Of a DNA stretch of 43,152 nucleotides, positions 28,797 through 38,800 are shown one piece after another. The first letter of the stretch is position 1; the number at the start of each line of letters is the position of its first letter. Under the pieces are notes generated by a model that was given only the letters and a program-made list of their open reading frames with translations, was not told where the DNA came from and did not search any database. The stretch covers positions 1 to 43,152 of the IMG/VR virus record IMGVR_UViG_3300032298_000245; one strand, 5' to 3'. The DNA comes from a virus. The position numbers were made by a program, and so were the translations under genes.

Positions 28797-31738
28797 GCAT
28801 TGTCACCCAAAGGATACCCAACTTTTTACTAGGTGTCTCACAGCAACCAGATAATCTTAAGTTCCCTGGTCAGCTTGTTGATTCCGTTAATACCTTTCCA
28901 GATTATTCACTTGGTCTTCTCAAGAGGCCTGGTGGTAAGTATGTTGCTGAGCTTTATAATGCAACACCTACCGGGCGTTGGTTTTCAATCCTGAGGGATG
29001 ATGCAGAAAAATACGTAGCTCAGTATGCCAACAATGCATTCAGGATATGGAGCATTATTGATGGCCTACCTAGGGCAGTCAATATGGGCACAAATACAGG
29101 TGTACCTGGGACCTGTAACATTGCCAATGTTAAGACTACTCTTAGCAACTACAACACAGCCAAGACACTGACTGCTACAAGGTTGTCAGCGCTAAATGCT
29201 GCTGAGGCAAACTATCAGAAGGTGTTGGCTGGTCAACAAACTACCGAGAGTATTAAGTTTGAAGTTGACACAAGTTATACTGGTGGTGACATTGAGCAGT
29301 CAATAGCCAATGGCATTTACATCAACGCTAACGCTACAACCAATCAGTACGTAATCAAGGAGAACAGCGCCGTAGTTGGAAGCTATGCATCAACAGCTGC
29401 TTTCCCTAGTGGCTATATGCTCGGTAACAACAGGTCTGATGAATACCCAATTCTCAAGAATCAAGGATACTTTGTCTATGCCCTTGTCAAGACCGTAGCA
29501 GCGGCTAACACCAGCGGAGACCTTACCTCAGCTACTACCGCTCTTACAACAGCACAGAGCAACTACACAGCTGCTGTAACCGATGAAGCAACCAAGAAGG
29601 GTTTGTATGACACACAAGTTAGCAACTGTGTAATTTCAGCAAGTCCAAGCAATGCGTACCTCTTTGGTGCATCTGCTGCTGATATTGAGATCCTTACACT
29701 CAATGATTACACCTTCGTTCTAAACAAGAAGAAGGTAGTAGCAATGAAGGCTGCCACTGTGGCTGCCCTTCCCAATCAAGCCTTTGTGATCATCAACGTA
29801 GTTGCTTATAATGCGAGATACGTCGTCACCCTTAATGGGGCTGAGTACAGTTATCAAACACCGTCTGATGTGTCAGGTGGTGTCACTGACAGCAATACAA
29901 TTGCTACTAACCTAGTCAATGCTATCAACGCAGGTGGTGGTGGCTTCTCAGCAACTAAGGTTGGCCCTGGACTGAGGATTTCCAATGGCTCGGCATTCTC
30001 TATCTCGACAAATGGTTCAGCCAGTGAAGAGGGCATTTACTCCTTTCAAGACAAGATCGACTCGATTGGTAGGCTTCCTAACCAATGCACCAATGGCTAT
30101 AAGGTGCGTGTTGTCAATACGACTGATGTAGATGCAGATGATATGTGGGTTGTGTTTAACACCACTAATAGTGCTGCATCTGGTCCTGGTGTATGGGAAG
30201 AGACAAACGGTCCAGGTATTACGTATCAACTGGATGAGCTAACCCTGCCTCATCAATTGGTACGCCAAGGGGACGGGTCCTTTACGTTTGACCCAGTTGT
30301 CTGGGATGAGCGGGCAGTTGGTGATAATACAACTAACCCGTTACCAAGCTTTATTGGACAAACAATCTCTAGTGTTTTCTTCTACAGGAACAGGCTAGGG
30401 TTCTTGTCTAATGAATCAGTGGTGCTGAGCAAAGCTGGTGATTACTTCAACTTCTTTGCTACCTCTGCACAAACAGTCACTGCTGATGACCCTATTGATG
30501 TAACCGCTACATCCACCAAACCGGTCACTCTGAGCCACGTACAAGCCACCAACGTGGGTCTGATGCTGTTTGGACGTAATGAGCAGTTCCTTCTGTCAAC
30601 AGACGCTACAGACGTTCTTAGCCCTCAGACAGCAAACATCAGCACGTTCTCCAAGTACGAGTGTGATGCAAACCTTGAAGCTGTATCTCTAGGAAATACT
30701 GTCGCCTTTCTATCAAAGACTGCTCTGTATACCAGAGTCTTTGAGTTTTCTAATATACGGTCTGATGCTCCACCTAGTGTGGGCAATCTGACTACAACTG
30801 TATCTGAGTTTATCCCGTCAACCATTGACAACTTCATAGCATCACCCGCACTGTCGTTGCTATCAATGGGTCAGACTGGTAGCAGCACTGTCTATCAGTA
30901 CAGGTTCCTTCAGGAAGGTGATGAACGAAATGTCAATACTTGGTATAAGTGGAACCTGACTGGCACAATGCTAGATCAGTTCTTTGAGAATAGTACTTAC
31001 TATGCTGTGGTTACTAATGGTACCCAGGTATCAGTAAACTCCTTTGACCTTACACAGGCAAGTGAGCAGGGTTACCTGACGCTACCTAGCGGTGAGAAGA
31101 CAGATGTATGTCTTGATATGTTTACTATCAACCCATACAGGTCATACAACTCAACCACTAAGCTTACAAGGGTTTACCTCCCATACAACAAATACACTAA
31201 CAAGCAGCTTTCAGTTGTCTTGCTGGGTAGCTACATCGGTCACACTGCGCCTACCACTGATCAGTCAGTTGGTGCCATCCTGTATCCAACAGTTCAAGGT
31301 ACTGCTGGTGCATACTATGTGGAGTTGGCTGGTGACTACCGGGGTAGAGATCTCATTATTGGTTACACCTATGAGATGCTGTTGGAGCTACCAAAGCTTT
31401 ACCTAGGTCAACAAGCAGAAAGGCGCTGGATTGCTGATAACACAGCAGAGCTGATAATCCATAGAATCAAGGTTTTCACTGGTTTAAGTGGTCCTGTTAC
31501 CTACAAGATTGACATTACTGGCAGGGATGAGTGGGTAAACGTAATCAACGTGACACTTCCATATCAGTACGTCCTGAACAACGTGAACCTCTCAGCAGAG
31601 AATACACACGTTGTGCCTATCTATCAACGCAATAAAAACCTAAGGATACGCATTGTTGGTGATACGCCATTCCCTGTAAGCCTACTTGGTTGCACTTGGG
31701 AGGGCCTATACAAACGACGCTTCTATACCCGATCCTAA
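28793..31738 (+). CDS. Tail tubular protein B (T7 gp12-type nozzle)
   Basis: 981 residues, longer than T7 gp12 (794) but common in cyanophages. The N-terminus TQRIPNFLLGVSQQPDNLKF and GLLKRPGGKYV are family hallmarks; a Thr/Ala-rich helical insert lies near residues 110-150 and 240-280. FFYRNRLGFLSNESVVLSKA and TADDPIDVTATS are in the core, and the end is beta-rich. It builds the tail nozzle and carries the fibres. Confidence 0.95.
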   Translation: MSIVTQRIPNFLLGVSQQPDNLKFPGQLVDSVNTFPDYSLGLLKRPGGKYVAELYNATPTGRWFSILRDDAEKYVAQYANNAFRIWSIIDGLPRAVNMGTNTGVPGTCNIANVKTTLSNYNTAKTLTATRLSALNAAEANYQKVLAGQQTTESIKFEVDTSYTGGDIEQSIANGIYINANATTNQYVIKENSAVVGSYASTAAFPSGYMLGNNRSDEYPILKNQGYFVYALVKTVAAANTSGDLTSATTALTTAQSNYTAAVTDEATKKGLYDTQVSNCVISASPSNAYLFGASAADIEILTLNDYTFVLNKKKVVAMKAATVAALPNQAFVIINVVAYNARYVVTLNGAEYSYQTPSDVSGGVTDSNTIATNLVNAINAGGGGFSATKVGPGLRISNGSAFSISTNGSASEEGIYSFQDKIDSIGRLPNQCTNGYKVRVVNTTDVDADDMWVVFNTTNSAASGPGVWEETNGPGITYQLDELTLPHQLVRQGDGSFTFDPVVWDERAVGDNTTNPLPSFIGQTISSVFFYRNRLGFLSNESVVLSKAGDYFNFFATSAQTVTADDPIDVTATSTKPVTLSHVQATNVGLMLFGRNEQFLLSTDATDVLSPQTANISTFSKYECDANLEAVSLGNTVAFLSKTALYTRVFEFSNIRSDAPPSVGNLTTTVSEFIPSTIDNFIASPALSLLSMGQTGSSTVYQYRFLQEGDERNVNTWYKWNLTGTMLDQFFENSTYYAVVTNGTQVSVNSFDLTQASEQGYLTLPSGEKTDVCLDMFTINPYRSYNSTTKLTRVYLPYNKYTNKQLSVVLLGSYIGHTAPTTDQSVGAILYPTVQGTAGAYYVELAGDYRGRDLIIGYTYEMLLELPKLYLGQQAERRWIADNTAELIIHRIKVFTGLSGPVTYKIDITGRDEWVNVINVTLPYQYVLNNVNLSAENTHVVPIYQRNKNLRIRIVGDTPFPVSLLGCTWEGLYKRRFYTRS

Positions 31739-31739
31739 T

Positions 31740-32198
31740 ATGACACAAGAGCGCTATCTGGCAGAGACTATTAGACCTGCAACCCTGAGTGATATTCCAG
31801 TCATTGTTGATAACTTGTTACCAGCTGCACAGCAGGACATCAAAAGAGCCGGTCAACACCCAGTTCTTATGATGGCTGAAGACATGGAACATTACAAAAC
31901 AAGTGTTGTCTTAAGTCCTGATGGTCAGCCAATGGCACTCTTTGGTGTTAGTTGCACTGGGAATATTTGGATGCAGATGACTAACGATGTCACGAAGTAT
32001 CCAAAGGTCTTTATGAAGACAGCAAAGCTGTGGCTGAGCAATCAACCACACAAGCTTCTCTATAACTATATTGATATCAATAACACAGCCCTATTGAAGA
32101 TGGTCAAAAGACTGGGCTTCAAATTCCTAAGGGTTGTACCTCGAACAAGAAACAACCTTTATTACGTGGAGATCGTACGAGTATGGCCTTGCCATTAA
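31740..32198 (+). CDS. Internal virion protein A (T7 gp13-like, acetyltransferase fold)
   Basis: 152 residues from ATG 31740, just after the nozzle stop. IRPATLSDIPVIVDNLL, the strand MALFGVSCTGNIWMQMT, and YNYIDINNTALLKMVKRLGF followed by a final strand show a GNAT-like layout, as T7 gp13 does. Its catalytic competence is unclear. In T7 gp13 is needed for correct assembly of the ejected core. Confidence 0.8.
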   Translation: MTQERYLAETIRPATLSDIPVIVDNLLPAAQQDIKRAGQHPVLMMAEDMEHYKTSVVLSPDGQPMALFGVSCTGNIWMQMTNDVTKYPKVFMKTAKLWLSNQPHKLLYNYIDINNTALLKMVKRLGFKFLRVVPRTRNNLYYVEIVRVWPCH

Positions 32199-32857
32199 TT
32201 GCTGGTCTTGCAATGGGCGGCATTTCGGGTATTTCCTCTATATTTGGAGGTAACGCTCAAGCCAAAGCTCAAGCAGGAGCCCAAGCATTTCAAAATAAGC
32301 TATCTCAAGAACAGACTAGGATTCAGAATTCTTACAAAGACAGGGCTTTTGGTAGGGCAGTTAGCGCTACTAAGGAGCAGCTTGGCGAGAACTCCAATGC
32401 CTTCAGTCGGGCTACAGCACAGGAAAGGGCACGCTTTAACGAGCAGCTGTATGGGTTCTCCATGCAACGCCAAAGCGCCATCAGAGATCTGATCCAAACT
32501 CAGGGCATGTCGAATGCCTCTGAGAGGTATGGCAGGAGTGCCGCACGGATGAATGCTGTTGAGATCATGGGTAACTATGGTCGGAACCAACAGGTCTTCA
32601 CTGACAGTGTTGCAAGTGCTGGTAGGCAATACAACCGTAATCAAAGTAACTACGCTCAATCCCGCTACGAGGCAGATCGGCAAACTGTTGCATCGTTGGC
32701 TGGTTCTTCTGAGAGCTACCTACCTGGGATGGCACAGACAAGCTATCAAGGCAGCAGCAATAACAGCTTCCTTACAATTGCTAATGGGTTGCTATCTGGT
32801 GCACAGAGTGGCCTTAATTTGTATACATCAATGGGTGGCAAATTTGGCAAACCGTAA
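32183..32857 (+). CDS. Internal virion protein B (T7 gp14-type)
   Basis: 224 residues. A Gly/Ala-rich hydrophobic N-terminus (LIAGLAMGGISGISSIFGG) is followed by a long Gln/Arg/Ala helical body, the layout of gp14, which forms the outer-membrane channel on infection. It overlaps the gp13-like gene by 16 bases. Order gp13-gp14-gp15-gp16 is kept here. Confidence 0.87.
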   Translation: MALPLIAGLAMGGISGISSIFGGNAQAKAQAGAQAFQNKLSQEQTRIQNSYKDRAFGRAVSATKEQLGENSNAFSRATAQERARFNEQLYGFSMQRQSAIRDLIQTQGMSNASERYGRSAARMNAVEIMGNYGRNQQVFTDSVASAGRQYNRNQSNYAQSRYEADRQTVASLAGSSESYLPGMAQTSYQGSSNNSFLTIANGLLSGAQSGLNLYTSMGGKFGKP

Positions 32858-32875
32858 ATTCCTTAAGCAGTAACA

Positions 32876-35860
32876 ATGCCACAAATCAAACCTTTAGAGG
32901 GGGAGGAGAAGTTCCAGGGTTACACCGAGAGGGCTCAATTCAACCCCGTTAACGTACCCGACCCTAATCAAGGTCTGGGCAATTTACTTAGTAATATTGA
33001 CTCTGGCTTTCAGAATCTACAAGCCAGTGGCCGATATAGATTTGAGCAAGAAGCCAACAAGTGGCAACAACTGTCGCAATTCTCGGAAACCCTGACTAAC
33101 GCTATTGGCGTTGGTTACAAGATGTACGATGAAAATGCTAAGGATCAAGCTCTTGCTGAATTCAACCAGGATGAAAGGGCACAGCAGGAAGCCCTTGCAA
33201 GGTTTAAACCACTAGAAGATACTCTTAATGCTGTCAATGCTTCTCAGGATCAACAAGCATTAGCAGCACAAAAGGCTGGTGCTCCTGTTGAAATCACCGA
33301 AAGGATGAAGTCAATGGGTGGCCGTAAAGGCTACTACTATAAAACTTTTGCTGCTAAAGCTGCTGGAGATAATCTGAAGGCTTGGATCCAAGACCAAGAG
33401 ACTAACAATACAACAGAAGTAGCTTTTGAAGGCAAGAGGCTTCCTCTCAATAGTCCACTTTGGGATCCAGCCGAAAAGGCTGGTCTCCGTAGACAGCTTG
33501 AAGTTCAGTACCAAAAAGCAAATGGTCTAGATCAAGTTAACCCTGGTTTGCTTGCTAAGTACTACATGCCAGGTGCTAATAAAGCTTTAACTGAACTGAT
33601 GGCTGATAGCCGGAAGCAGTATGGCATTGATAAATCAAGAGTTAACCGTGACCTAGCTTTAGCTAAGTTTGGACAAGACTTTGATCTTACTCAAGCATTA
33701 GTTGCACTAGCCTCTACTGTTGATGAGAATGGCAAGCCATTAGGCTTTGGTGGGGCATGGCGTGATATCAAGAAAAATATCTCTGATCTAAATAAAGCTG
33801 GATCATTGCCTCCCGAGACCCTTGATAATATGTTGGGTCAAATAGACCCTGAGACAGGCAAACCTTACGGCGTACGCTTTAAGACTCAATTTGCATTGTT
33901 GGAGGAGGAGTGGGCTTCAGAAAGGCGTCAGAACTTTGCTGACAGTGAAGCTGAACTCAAAATGCAAAAGGATGAGGATCTCAATGCCATCATGGCTGAG
34001 ATTACAGCGACGCGTCAATCTGATGCTCAAATCAATACTATTATTGAGATGTGGCAGAAGAAGTATGGTACTACTGAAGTTCCTTCTCAGCTAAGAGATT
34101 ACCAAACTAACTTCACGCTTCAAGCCAGAGATAAAAAGGAACAAGAAGTAGAACTTAATAAGCTTCTGGCGTCTGATCAGCTGACGACAACAGAGTTGAA
34201 TTCTGGTAAGTATGCAGACGAGCTTAAGATCAAATACAAGTCCCAAGCTCAGGCTACTGACAAGCTATATGGTGAAGGTGGTGCGGTTGCCAAGGCAAGT
34301 GCCGAACAGATTAAAGCCATTAAAGATGCTATCAGAACCCCAGGTCAGCTCTTGGATAACGACAGCATTAATGACCCTTCCGTCAGTTTTGCAACCGGTG
34401 CAGCATTAGCCGAACTTACGAAGCAAGCAAAAATTCTTAAACTTGCTAACCCAATTATGAATTGGGACGCTGCTTACAATCAAGCAGGCCAAGCTCTAGT
34501 TCAAGAAATTAAGGCTGCACAAGTAAAGGGATCTGGCTACAGCCGTTGGAAAACAAATGGGAGGATTGGACCTGAGTCAGCATTCCCAGCTTTCAGCACA
34601 GGAATGTCCTCCCAGCAGAAAGTACAGGCTGCTCAGAACAAGATTTCGTACATGAGGTCTACTGTTATTAGTGGTGGTCTTGCTGCTCTTAAAGAGAATA
34701 AGAACAATCTCTTCACTGATGAAGAACTCAAAGCCCTTGCCAATCCAGAAAACAAAGACTTCGGCAAGATTGGCATGATTACTGGCTGGCTTAACCAGCA
34801 GGGTAAGAATGTCACTATTGACGAAGCTATCAACTTGGCTCTGAGTAGTGCCAAGCTGAAGCGTGAGGCACCCTTTAAGCAGGATCCTTATGAGCAGACT
34901 GCTTTGTCAGCCAACATGATTCGCCTCCTTACTAGCCCCACCCCTGCACGTATTTCACGTGTGGCTGCTCAAGGTTCGCTCCCACCTCCGACCATTCGTC
35001 AAGGTGTTGAGGGTGGTAGGGATGTCATCCAGGCTGCTATTAGCTTTGGTCTTCCTCCTGCGATTGCACCACTTGCTGGTGTTGTCTTTGGATTGGAATC
35101 TGGCTGGGGTAAGTTCCAGAGTGGAAAGAACAACGTCTTTGGTATCAAAGGTAAGGGCACAGTAACTAATACCAAGGAAGACTACGGCAACGGTAAAGTT
35201 GCGGTTCGAGCTGAATTCAGGGACTACGCCTCGCCTGTTGAAAGTGTTAACGACTTCGTGCAGCTTCTTAAAAATGCACGTTATGCTCGCGTCTTAAAAG
35301 CTACCACGCCAATTGAAGCTCTACGTGAGCTTCGTGCAGCTGGGTATGCCACAGATGCGGACTACGTCAAAAATGCTACACCCCTATTTACCTCACTTGG
35401 GATCAACCCCAATAAGCCATACGCTTACCAAGGTTTAACCAGTTCCCCCTGGTCTAATCCAGCTTTGATGGGTAATGCTGCAAAGCAGTTCATCACAGGC
35501 AAAACCGGCATAGGTACAGGACCACACCTCGATATGCGTGTGTTTAACCCCAGTACTGGTCAGTATGACAATCCTACGGGATATGAAAACTATCTAGTCG
35601 TCGGCGGGGTACCTATTGCTAAAAAATATTCGGTTACATCTGGCTACGGCCCACGCAGAGCACCTGCACCAGGAGCCTCAACATTCCATAAAGGAGTGGA
35701 TTATGGAACTCCTGAAGGTACTGCGGTCACTGTCCGTGGAGGAAGCTATCTCAGAACATGGTGGGACGATGGTGGCGGAGGCGTTGTCTCTAGCTACAGA
35801 CTCCCTGATGGTAAAGAGCTAAGGCTACTGCACGGTTCTAAACAGAACTTACAGTCTTAA
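32876..35860 (+). CDS. Internal virion / ejection protein with murein hydrolase domains (T7 gp15-type)
   Basis: 994 residues. The first 700 are helical and Gln/Lys-rich like T7 gp15. Near 721-840 a glucosaminidase (FlgJ-type) domain appears: LAGVVFGLESGWGKFQSGKN with the catalytic Glu, NVFGIKGKG, and NDFVQLLKNARYARVL. Near 885-994 is an M23-like region with GPHLDMRVF, VTSGYGPRR, FHKGVDYGTPEGTAV and LLHGSK, in an order that suggests a permuted or incomplete LytM fold. T7 gp15 lacks these, and gp16 has the lytic domain instead. It would open the peptidoglycan during DNA ejection. Confidence 0.88.
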   Translation: MPQIKPLEGEEKFQGYTERAQFNPVNVPDPNQGLGNLLSNIDSGFQNLQASGRYRFEQEANKWQQLSQFSETLTNAIGVGYKMYDENAKDQALAEFNQDERAQQEALARFKPLEDTLNAVNASQDQQALAAQKAGAPVEITERMKSMGGRKGYYYKTFAAKAAGDNLKAWIQDQETNNTTEVAFEGKRLPLNSPLWDPAEKAGLRRQLEVQYQKANGLDQVNPGLLAKYYMPGANKALTELMADSRKQYGIDKSRVNRDLALAKFGQDFDLTQALVALASTVDENGKPLGFGGAWRDIKKNISDLNKAGSLPPETLDNMLGQIDPETGKPYGVRFKTQFALLEEEWASERRQNFADSEAELKMQKDEDLNAIMAEITATRQSDAQINTIIEMWQKKYGTTEVPSQLRDYQTNFTLQARDKKEQEVELNKLLASDQLTTTELNSGKYADELKIKYKSQAQATDKLYGEGGAVAKASAEQIKAIKDAIRTPGQLLDNDSINDPSVSFATGAALAELTKQAKILKLANPIMNWDAAYNQAGQALVQEIKAAQVKGSGYSRWKTNGRIGPESAFPAFSTGMSSQQKVQAAQNKISYMRSTVISGGLAALKENKNNLFTDEELKALANPENKDFGKIGMITGWLNQQGKNVTIDEAINLALSSAKLKREAPFKQDPYEQTALSANMIRLLTSPTPARISRVAAQGSLPPPTIRQGVEGGRDVIQAAISFGLPPAIAPLAGVVFGLESGWGKFQSGKNNVFGIKGKGTVTNTKEDYGNGKVAVRAEFRDYASPVESVNDFVQLLKNARYARVLKATTPIEALRELRAAGYATDADYVKNATPLFTSLGINPNKPYAYQGLTSSPWSNPALMGNAAKQFITGKTGIGTGPHLDMRVFNPSTGQYDNPTGYENYLVVGGVPIAKKYSVTSGYGPRRAPAPGASTFHKGVDYGTPEGTAVTVRGGSYLRTWWDDGGGGVVSSYRLPDGKELRLLHGSKQNLQS

Positions 35861-35862
35861 CT

Positions 35863-38800
35863 ATGCCTTATTCACCCACGGGTAATGTCGGGAATTACTA
35901 CAAAGCTCAAGGTAATCCCCAGGATGATCTACTTGTAACTTCTGATCAGCTAAACAAGGAATCTCAGGTTCAAGTTGATCAGGAGGAGCAGCTACAGAAA
36001 CAGGAGCAGCAGAAGCAACTTCAAGCTGCAGAAGCTGCAAAGACTCCTGAACAAAAGAAGAAAGAAGAAGCAGCAGGCGCCAACCCTTTACAGGAAGTTG
36101 GTACTGCTGTTGTTGGTGCTGGTATTGATTTTGTAGAAGGGCTAGGTGCTACTGCTGAAGGTCTTTCTACAGGCAAGATCCTTGATCCTGAATTTAAGCC
36201 TACTTGGCTACAAGTGACCGACGATCAAGAGCCCATGAACAAGACGGTATGGGGCAACATCCTTCGTACTGTAGGTGAGTTTGGGCTTGGTTTTGCAGCT
36301 ACTGGCGGCTTAGGTAACCTTGGCAAGATTTCTAAAGTTCCAGGTTTGGTTCAAGTTGGACGGTACTTTGCTGATCCTAAGGTGACCAAACTTGGACAGG
36401 CTGTTCAAGGTGTTGCCAAGAGTGCTGTAGTCACTTTCACCAATTCTAATGCTGAAGGCGAGACCATCAACGACATGCTCAGTGAGGTGATGCCTTGGTT
36501 CCCCAAGGTTACCACCACAGACAAAGATGATTCTCCATTGGAGAAGCGTATGAAGAATGTGGTTGAGGATCTAGGCTTTGGTCTAATTGGTGAACTTGCA
36601 CTAGGATGGAGAGCTGGTAAAAAAGCTGCTCAAGGTCTAGATAATGGTACGGTAGTCCCGCCTAATATTAACCTCACTAAAGTCTCTAATGAGATTGAAG
36701 TCTTGAAGGGTGAACTTGCCAAAGGTCTAGACCCTGCAAGTGCTGATGGCATCAAGAAGATGAAACGTCTTGAGACTCTTCAAGCACGCATGGATGACTA
36801 TGTCTCTAAGGATCCTGATGTGGTCAAAGAGATGAAGCAGTCACAGATGCGGGAAGCACAGGAGTCTGCTGCTAAGGAGAGTGTTCAACTTGACTTGGAG
36901 TTGGATCCTGAGATTACTAGGCCCACTCCCGCATTGCACCCTGACTACTTTGACGCTCCTGATAAAGGTCTTCGTGGTGTTGAACCTCGTAGCCTTTATG
37001 ACCACATGAAGGACATGCTTTTGATGGCAAGTCGCGGTGACCTCAGTGCTGGTCGTAGGGCAAACCTAGTTACTGATGCTGCGATCAAGCGGATGGGTCG
37101 GAATAATTCTGAACTCACCAAGCAGTTGGATGCGTTTGCACAGGAGATCCAGAAGGGGTTGGAGATCCCAGCAGGACAGAACGTTGGCGGCCTTCAAACG
37201 AGTCTTGACGGTGTCAGGCAACTAGCTGTTGCTAAGTATCTTGATATTCAATCACTGAACTTTGAGAAGGCTGACTGGGAGGATATCTCCAAATCGCTCC
37301 TTCAAGATGCTATTGAAGTGCCAAACATCTCTGGTGGTACAACCAAGGTGATGAATAGCTCTAACGCTATGGCACTTGAGATGATGATGTACGACTTGAA
37401 TGCCGCTGTTGCTGATAAAGCTACTGCACTGCAGTCAGTCGTTGATAAGGTACCGGTTGAAGAAGGTCTTAACAACCTACTTGATAAGGTTGAAGCTGCT
37501 TTCATGATGAACCAGAAGGCAAGTGAGTTTGCTGGTTCCTTGCTTCGTGCCCGTCGTGGTGATGCAATTTCCAGAAAGTCTGGTACTGCATTGACTAACG
37601 CCACCAAGGAGCAGAAGATCAAGCAGTTCATGGGAGAGCTGCGGAACATTGTTACTACTGATCCAGAGATGACCCAAGCAATGCTTCGTGCATTTGCTGA
37701 GACTAATGGTGATGTGGTCTCAATGGAGGCCCTTCGTAAGTATGCCACTGATAGTGTCTTTAACTGGAAGGCACTAACTGGTCAAGATGGTGCTAAGAGT
37801 CGCTTTGTTGAAGGTATGTTTGCTACCCTCTACAACAGCATCCTGAGTGCCCCTAAGACGCTGGCTAGGGCATTCAGTGGTACTAACCTTTTAACTGTGC
37901 TACGGCCCCTACAGATAGCCGCTGGTGGAGCATTAAGCTTCGACGAGCGGACTATGGCTAAAGGTCTGCACATGGCCTTTGACAATATGTGGGGAACTAT
38001 TGATGAGGCATGGCAATTAGCTGGTCAAACCCATAAGTCCCTCATTACAAACACGTCGGGTGCTTACGTCAATCAAGTTGTAAGTCCCACTGAGCAAGCC
38101 TATTGGCAGAGTCTTGGTGCTGTTATTGAATCCAAAGGTAGCTTCGGAGAAAAGATGATGTATCGTCTTACTTCTGCGATGCAGGATTTTAATAATCAGT
38201 CTTGGGTTAGGTATCCTACCAATGCAATGCAGGCTATTGATACGTTCTCTAAGACGTTGATTGGCCGTCAAGAGCTTAAGTCACGAGCCTTTGACCAAGC
38301 CTGGAATGAGACCGGCGGCAAGGTAACCAAAGAACTTGTTCAAAAGTACGAAGAGAACCTTAGAAACACTGTCTTTAACAATCAGGGTGAAGTCATTGAC
38401 ACCATTGCTGAACGTGCTGGTAAAGAAGTAGCGCTACAACTACCCCTTACTGGTCGCATTGCTGAGTTGGACTCGCTACTTCAGCGGTCCCCATTGATCC
38501 GCCCATTCTTCCTGTTTATGAAGACAGGTTGGAATGCCCTGGAAGTTGTGCAAAAGCACACTCCAATCTTGCACCGCTTTAACGATGAAGTTGGCTCGAT
38601 TCTACGGGCTACACCTGATCAGTTTGATGATGTCTTGAAGTATGGTATCAGCACACCTGAGGAACTTGCCCAGGCTAAGGCTCTCATTAAAGGCAGGGTT
38701 GCTACTGGCTACATGACTGTTGGCTCAGCCATTGGTCTTTACACATCAGGCAAGCTAAGCGGTAACGGTCCTGCTGATGCCGAGACACGTAAAGCATGGA

